Below, piece by piece: positions 5,607-8,631 of a DNA stretch of 8,631 nt; position 1 is the first letter of the stretch; each line of letters starts with the position of its first letter. A program made the translations under genes and the position numbers. Below the pieces are notes generated by a model that was given only the letters and a program-made list of their open reading frames with translations, ran no database searches and was not told the origin of the DNA. The stretch is from an uncultured Marinilabiliales bacterium (GTDB lineage Bacteria; Bacteroidota; Bacteroidia; Bacteroidales; BM520), in the NCBI GenBank assembly GCA_937877575.1, contig CALFIZ010000018.1, forward strand, positions 1-8,631, written 5' to 3'.

Positions 5607-6662
5607 ATGAAACTATCACAATTCAAATTTAATTTACCCGAAAACCTTATCGCTCTTGAACCTACTTATTACAGGGATGAGGCCCGCCTCATGGTTCTGG
5701 ACAGAAAAAAACAGACAATCGAACATAAGCTTTTTAAGGATCTTGTAGATTATTTTGAGGACGGCGACTTGCTCCTGCTCAATGACACCAAAGTTTTTCC
5801 TGCCATGCTCGAAGGTGAGAAGGAAAAAACAAGAGTTAAAATCAAAGTGTTGCTGCTCAGAGAGTTGAACTCCGATACAAGATTGTGGGACGTCCTTGTG
5901 GATCCTGCCCGCAAAATAAGAATAGGCAACAAGTTGTATTTCGGCGAAAATGACGATTTGGTGGCAGAAGTCATCGACAACACAACGTCAAGGGGAAGAA
6001 CCATACGCTTCCTGTTTGACATGCCGTATGACCAATTCAAGAAAACCCTGTACGGTTTCGGCAAAACCCCGATTCCCGAACTGCTCCTGAAATACCGTGA
6101 AGTCAAACCTGAGGATGCCGACTGGTACCAGACAATCTATGCCAAGAGCGAAGGCTCCGTTGTGGCTCCTTTCACGGGTCTGCATTTCACCCGCGAACTT
6201 CTCAAACGTCTTGAAATAATAGGCGCTGACATCGCTACAGTCACCCTCCACTGCGGTCTCGGCAATTTCCGCAGAATCGATGTTGAAGACCTTACCAAAC
6301 ACAAATCGGACTCGGAGGAATTCAGGGTCTCGCGTGAAGTTGTCGAAAAGATTAACAACACAAAACATAACAGGCACAATATCTTTGCCGCCGGCACTTC
6401 CGTCATGAAATCACTCGAATCGGCAAGCACCATAGAAGGCCTTCTGAAACCTTACGACGGCTGGACAAACAAGTTCATATTCCCGCCATACGAATTCTCC
6501 GTAGCCAACAGGCTGATAACCAACTTCCAGATGCCATGTTCCCCTATGCTCATGATGACATGCGCTTTCGGCGGCTATGACTTTATCATGCACGCTTATA
6601 AGGTGGCAGTTGAGGAAGGATACAAATTCTTTGCATACGGTGATGCTATGCTTATCATTTAA
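5607..6662 (+). CDS. queA: S-adenosylmethionine:tRNA ribosyltransferase-isomerase QueA, with altered motifs
   Basis: QueA transfers and isomerises the ribosyl group of SAM onto 7-aminomethyl-7-deazaguanine in tRNA to form epoxyqueuosine. The 351 residues match the family along their whole length: LIALEP..RDEARLMVLDR (14-33), NDTKVFPA (59-66), YQTIYAK (174-180), GLHF (191-194), TLH.G.GNF (213-221), SLESA (269-273), and the C-terminal YKVAVEEGYKFFAYGDAMLI (331-350). Several usually invariant positions differ from the E. coli sequence as I remember it: APTAGLHF is APFTGLHF (187-194), TLHVG is TLHCG (213-217), and NFHLP is NFQMP (306-310). The reading frame is intact and codon use looks like its neighbours. 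It is therefore either a diverged but working enzyme or a paralogue with changed activity. It follows truB after 99 nt, with its own promoter. The start is the first ATG before the conserved N terminus. Confidence 0.9.
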   Translation: MKLSQFKFNLPENLIALEPTYYRDEARLMVLDRKKQTIEHKLFKDLVDYFEDGDLLLLNDTKVFPAMLEGEKEKTRVKIKVLLLRELNSDTRLWDVLVDPARKIRIGNKLYFGENDDLVAEVIDNTTSRGRTIRFLFDMPYDQFKKTLYGFGKTPIPELLLKYREVKPEDADWYQTIYAKSEGSVVAPFTGLHFTRELLKRLEIIGADIATVTLHCGLGNFRRIDVEDLTKHKSDSEEFRVSREVVEKINNTKHNRHNIFAAGTSVMKSLESASTIEGLLKPYDGWTNKFIFPPYEFSVANRLITNFQMPCSPMLMMTCAFGGYDFIMHAYKVAVEEGYKFFAYGDAMLII

Positions 6663-6691
6663 TTAGTTGAAACACTGTAATATAATAAATC

Positions 6692-8089
6692 ATGGAAAAT
6701 TATAAGATAAAAGATATAAACCTTGCCGACTGGGGTCGTAAGGAAATAGAGGCTTCGGAATATGAAATGCCGGGCCTGATGGCTCTCAGGGAAAAATATT
6801 CCAAACAACAGCCTTTGAAAGGTGCCCGTATAACCGGCTCCCTACACATGACAATACAGACTGCCGTCCTGATTGAGACACTCAAATCTCTCGGTGCCGA
6901 AATCCGCTGGGCAAGTTGCAACATATTCTCAACCCAGGACCATGCAGCTGCCGCAATCGCAAAGAGCGGTGTCAGCGTTTTTGCATGGAAGGGTGAGACT
7001 TTGGAAGATTACTGGCAGTGCACTCTCAACGCACTGTCATTCCCCAACGGTCTCGGCCCTAACCTGTTGGTTGATGACGGCGGCGATGCCACACTGTTGA
7101 TTCACTGGGGTTACAAGCTCGAGGAAAATAAAGGTCAATGGGCTGATACTGAACTCAATAAGGAGGAATCAGTCATAGTCGGCCTGTTAAAGGAAACATA
7201 TAAAACCGACCCTGACAAGTGGCACAGAATGGTCAAGGATATCCGCGGCGTTTCGGAAGAAACCACCACTGGCGTCCATCGCCTCTACAAGATGGCTGAA
7301 AACAAAAGCCTTCTGTTCCCTGCAATCAATGTAAACGATTCAGTTACGAAATCGAAGTTCGACAACTTCTACGGCTGTCGTGAATCTCTTGCCGACGGCA
7401 TAAAACGTGCAACCGACATAATGCTCGCCGGCAAAGTCGTTGTGGTCTGCGGCTATGGTGACGTTGGCAAGGGCTGCGCTCAGTCGATGAGATCCTACGG
7501 AGCGCGGGTCATAGTTACGGAAATAGACCCTATCTGTGCACTTCAGGCAGCAATGGAAGGCTACGAGGTAACCACCGTCGAGGAGGCTGTCAGGGAAGGT
7601 AACATCTTTGTCACCTGTACCGGTAACTGTGACGTTATCACCATCGAAACCATGACCAAGATGAAAAATGAGGCTATAGTCTGCAACATCGGTCATTTCG
7701 ACAATGAAATACAGGTGGACAAACTCGAAAATTATCCCGGTATCAGAAAAGTAAACATCAAACCGCAAGTTGACAAGTTCATATTTCCTGACGGACACAG
7801 CATATATCTTCTCGCTGAAGGCCGTCTTGTGAATCTCGGCTGCGCCACCGGCCATGCATCATTTGTCATGAGCAATTCATTTACAAATCAGACACTTGCG
7901 CAAATGGAACTTTGGAACAAGCATCATGAAACCGGTGTTTACATGCTGCCTAAATACCTCGATGAGGAGGTTGCACGTCTTCATCTCGGCAAACTCGGCG
8001 TCAAACTCACAAAACTGACTCAGAAGCAGGCTGACTACATCGGCGTTACCGTTGACGGACCTTTCAAGCCTGATTATTATCGTTATTAG
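6692..8089 (+). CDS. ahcY: S-adenosylhomocysteine hydrolase (adenosylhomocysteinase)
   Basis: AhcY reversibly splits S-adenosylhomocysteine, the inhibitory by-product of SAM-dependent methylation, into adenosine and homocysteine using bound NAD. It is cytoplasmic. The 465-residue length fits the bacterial form, including the insert of about 40 residues (roughly 140-178) that animal enzymes lack. By alignment from memory with human SAHH, the catalytic residues are all present: His52 (SLHMT), Asp129 (DDGGD), Glu190 (SEETTTG), Lys220 and Asp224 (SVTKSKFDN). The NAD-binding Rossmann motif GYGDVGKG is at 254-261, with Glu277 after strand 2. The C-terminal KPDYYRY (459-465) carries the lysine and tyrosine that reach into the partner subunit's cofactor site. 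It begins 29 nt after queA. I see no Bacteroidota promoter in that gap, so co-transcription with queA is likely. No SAH riboswitch can fit there. Confidence 0.97.
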   Translation: MENYKIKDINLADWGRKEIEASEYEMPGLMALREKYSKQQPLKGARITGSLHMTIQTAVLIETLKSLGAEIRWASCNIFSTQDHAAAAIAKSGVSVFAWKGETLEDYWQCTLNALSFPNGLGPNLLVDDGGDATLLIHWGYKLEENKGQWADTELNKEESVIVGLLKETYKTDPDKWHRMVKDIRGVSEETTTGVHRLYKMAENKSLLFPAINVNDSVTKSKFDNFYGCRESLADGIKRATDIMLAGKVVVVCGYGDVGKGCAQSMRSYGARVIVTEIDPICALQAAMEGYEVTTVEEAVREGNIFVTCTGNCDVITIETMTKMKNEAIVCNIGHFDNEIQVDKLENYPGIRKVNIKPQVDKFIFPDGHSIYLLAEGRLVNLGCATGHASFVMSNSFTNQTLAQMELWNKHHETGVYMLPKYLDEEVARLHLGKLGVKLTKLTQKQADYIGVTVDGPFKPDYYRY

Positions 8090-8131
8090 GCAATCCTTGA
8101 TTTTTTGTAATTTATTGTATTTGATAGTGTT

Positions 8132-8582
8132 ATGAATAAATTGCAGATATTTTCCGCAATTATGGCGGTGTTGCTGCTGTCGTCCTGCAGACAGGTCGAT
8201 TACGGTGAAATTCCGGATGTGGTGACATTCCAGCGTTCGTATGACCTGAATCTCACTTCAAACCGCGACCTGTGGAGTGTCAACGGCTCAATCCTCGATG
8301 AAACAATCGGTTACAAAGGGGTGATAGTCTTCCGTCAGAAAAGTGATGGTGCCCATGATGATTTTGTGGCATACGAAAGAGCCTGTCCCAACGACTGTGT
8401 CTCGGCGGGCGGGGCAGTGTCCTGGGAGCGTTGGATACTGGCACCGCAGTGTGACCGGTGCGGCGCACAGTTTTTGATTCTGTACGGCGGCGAGGGATGG
8501 CCGATTGACGACAAGCAGCCTACCAACTGTCCGCTCAAACAATATGACACATATTTCGACGGCAGGTATGTCATAGTCAGCC
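8132..8582 (+). CDS. Rieske-fold-like lipoprotein, 3' end lost to adapter
   Basis: The native sequence gives 150 residues plus one base before adapter begins. Residues 1-18 form a lipoprotein signal peptide ending LLLSSC, with the lipidated Cys19, so the protein should be membrane-anchored in the envelope. The rest resembles a family of Bacteroidota lipoproteins with a Rieske [2Fe-2S]-like fold: a GVIVFR strand (63-68), VAYERACPNDC (79-89), PQCDRCGAQF (105-114), a glycine-rich turn, and CPLKQYDTYFDGRYVIVS (133-150), the Pro-loop and last strand. Canonical Rieske ligands are CxH and CxxH. Here the pattern is C85-x3-C89 and C107-x2-C110, with asparagine and cysteine at the histidine positions, so a normal Rieske cluster is doubtful. 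The apparent 11 final residues of the open frame come from, or overlap, adapter sequence. The true C terminus is probably only a few residues further. A weak promoter-like TGTATTTG lies at 8116-8123. Confidence 0.75.
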
Positions 8583-8631
8583 AGATCGGAAGAGCGTCGT
8601 GTAGGGAAAGAGTGTAGATCTCGGTGGTCGC
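8583..8631. other. Illumina TruSeq adapter sequence (not genomic)
   Basis: From AGATCGGAAGAGC onward, all 49 bases equal the start of the reverse complement of the TruSeq universal adapter, as known from standard Illumina libraries. In frame with the upstream gene it encodes the characteristic tail IGRASCRERV before a stop. It should be trimmed. The first two bases (AG) could also be native by chance. Confidence 0.97.

Noticed and set aside
5545..5607. A 6-bp inverted repeat (TATACG/CGTATA) that could pair across the queA leader and hide its ATG
   Set aside because: Only six AT-rich pairs close a loop of about 51 nt, with no inner stem. Too weak and too likely by chance to call a regulatory structure.
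6667..6686. TTGAAA and TATAAT before ahcY, as a sigma-70-type promoter
   Set aside because: The two hexamers are only 8 nt apart, and this organism appears to use TAnnTTTG elements.
7340..7855. A 171-codon minus-strand frame within ahcY
   Set aside because: It is the antisense of a highly conserved AhcY region and has no domain or start signal of its own.
8097..8123. TTG and TGTATTTG before the lipoprotein gene, as a promoter
   Set aside because: The -7 box deviates at a core base (TG for TA) and the spacing of 16 nt is short. Possible but not strong enough to list as a feature.
8090..8131. T-run after ahcY as an intrinsic terminator
   Set aside because: There is no GC-rich stem before the six T residues.

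Overview
This is a chromosomal segment from a member of the Bacteroidota, most likely the order Bacteroidales. Three things point there. Several genes are preceded by the Bacteroidota-type -7 promoter element TAnnTTTG, mostly without Shine-Dalgarno sequences. A PorZ-type protein of the type IX secretion system is present, as is a DUF3098 protein, and both are Bacteroidota families. The block ftsX - DUF3098 - uppP - truB - queA is an arrangement I know from Bacteroidales. PorZ implies a lineage with type IX secretion, which would argue against the common gut Bacteroides species. The species cannot be named from the sequence. The right end (8583-8631) is not genomic: it is a perfect copy of the first 49 bases of the reverse-complemented Illumina TruSeq universal adapter. 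The window therefore probably ends at an untrimmed contig end of a draft or metagenome assembly.

Layout. On the minus strand, positions 1-1217 hold folB (dihydroneopterin aldolase), followed 15 nt downstream by porZ, which runs off the left edge. A 117-nt intergenic region (1218-1334) carries two divergent promoter elements, one for folB and one for trkH. On the plus strand, trkH (1335-2861) encodes the channel subunit of a Trk/Ktr-type potassium transporter. It is followed by a tightly packed operon: ftsX (2882-3757), a DUF3098 membrane protein (3759-4007), uppP (4007-4795) and truB (4797-5507), with junctions of +1, -1 and +1 nt. A strong promoter whose -33 element overlaps the truB stop codon then drives queA (5607-6662). 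ahcY (6692-8089) follows after 29 nt. Last is a Rieske-fold-like lipoprotein gene (8132-8582) whose end is replaced by adapter.

How the genes fit together. FtsX and UppP both act in peptidoglycan and envelope maintenance: FtsX in division and hydrolase control, UppP in recycling the undecaprenyl carrier. TruB and QueA modify tRNA. QueA uses S-adenosylmethionine as a ribosyl donor, and AhcY removes the S-adenosylhomocysteine left by methyltransferases, so the last two genes both touch SAM metabolism by different reactions. Most of the window is conserved housekeeping sequence. I found no mobile element, CRISPR array, tRNA, rRNA, phage gene or obvious new multi-gene system. The points worth a second look are the adapter end, the unlisted porZ, the unusual cysteine pattern of the Rieske-like lipoprotein, several altered signature motifs in QueA, and an apparently leaderless promoter for ftsX.
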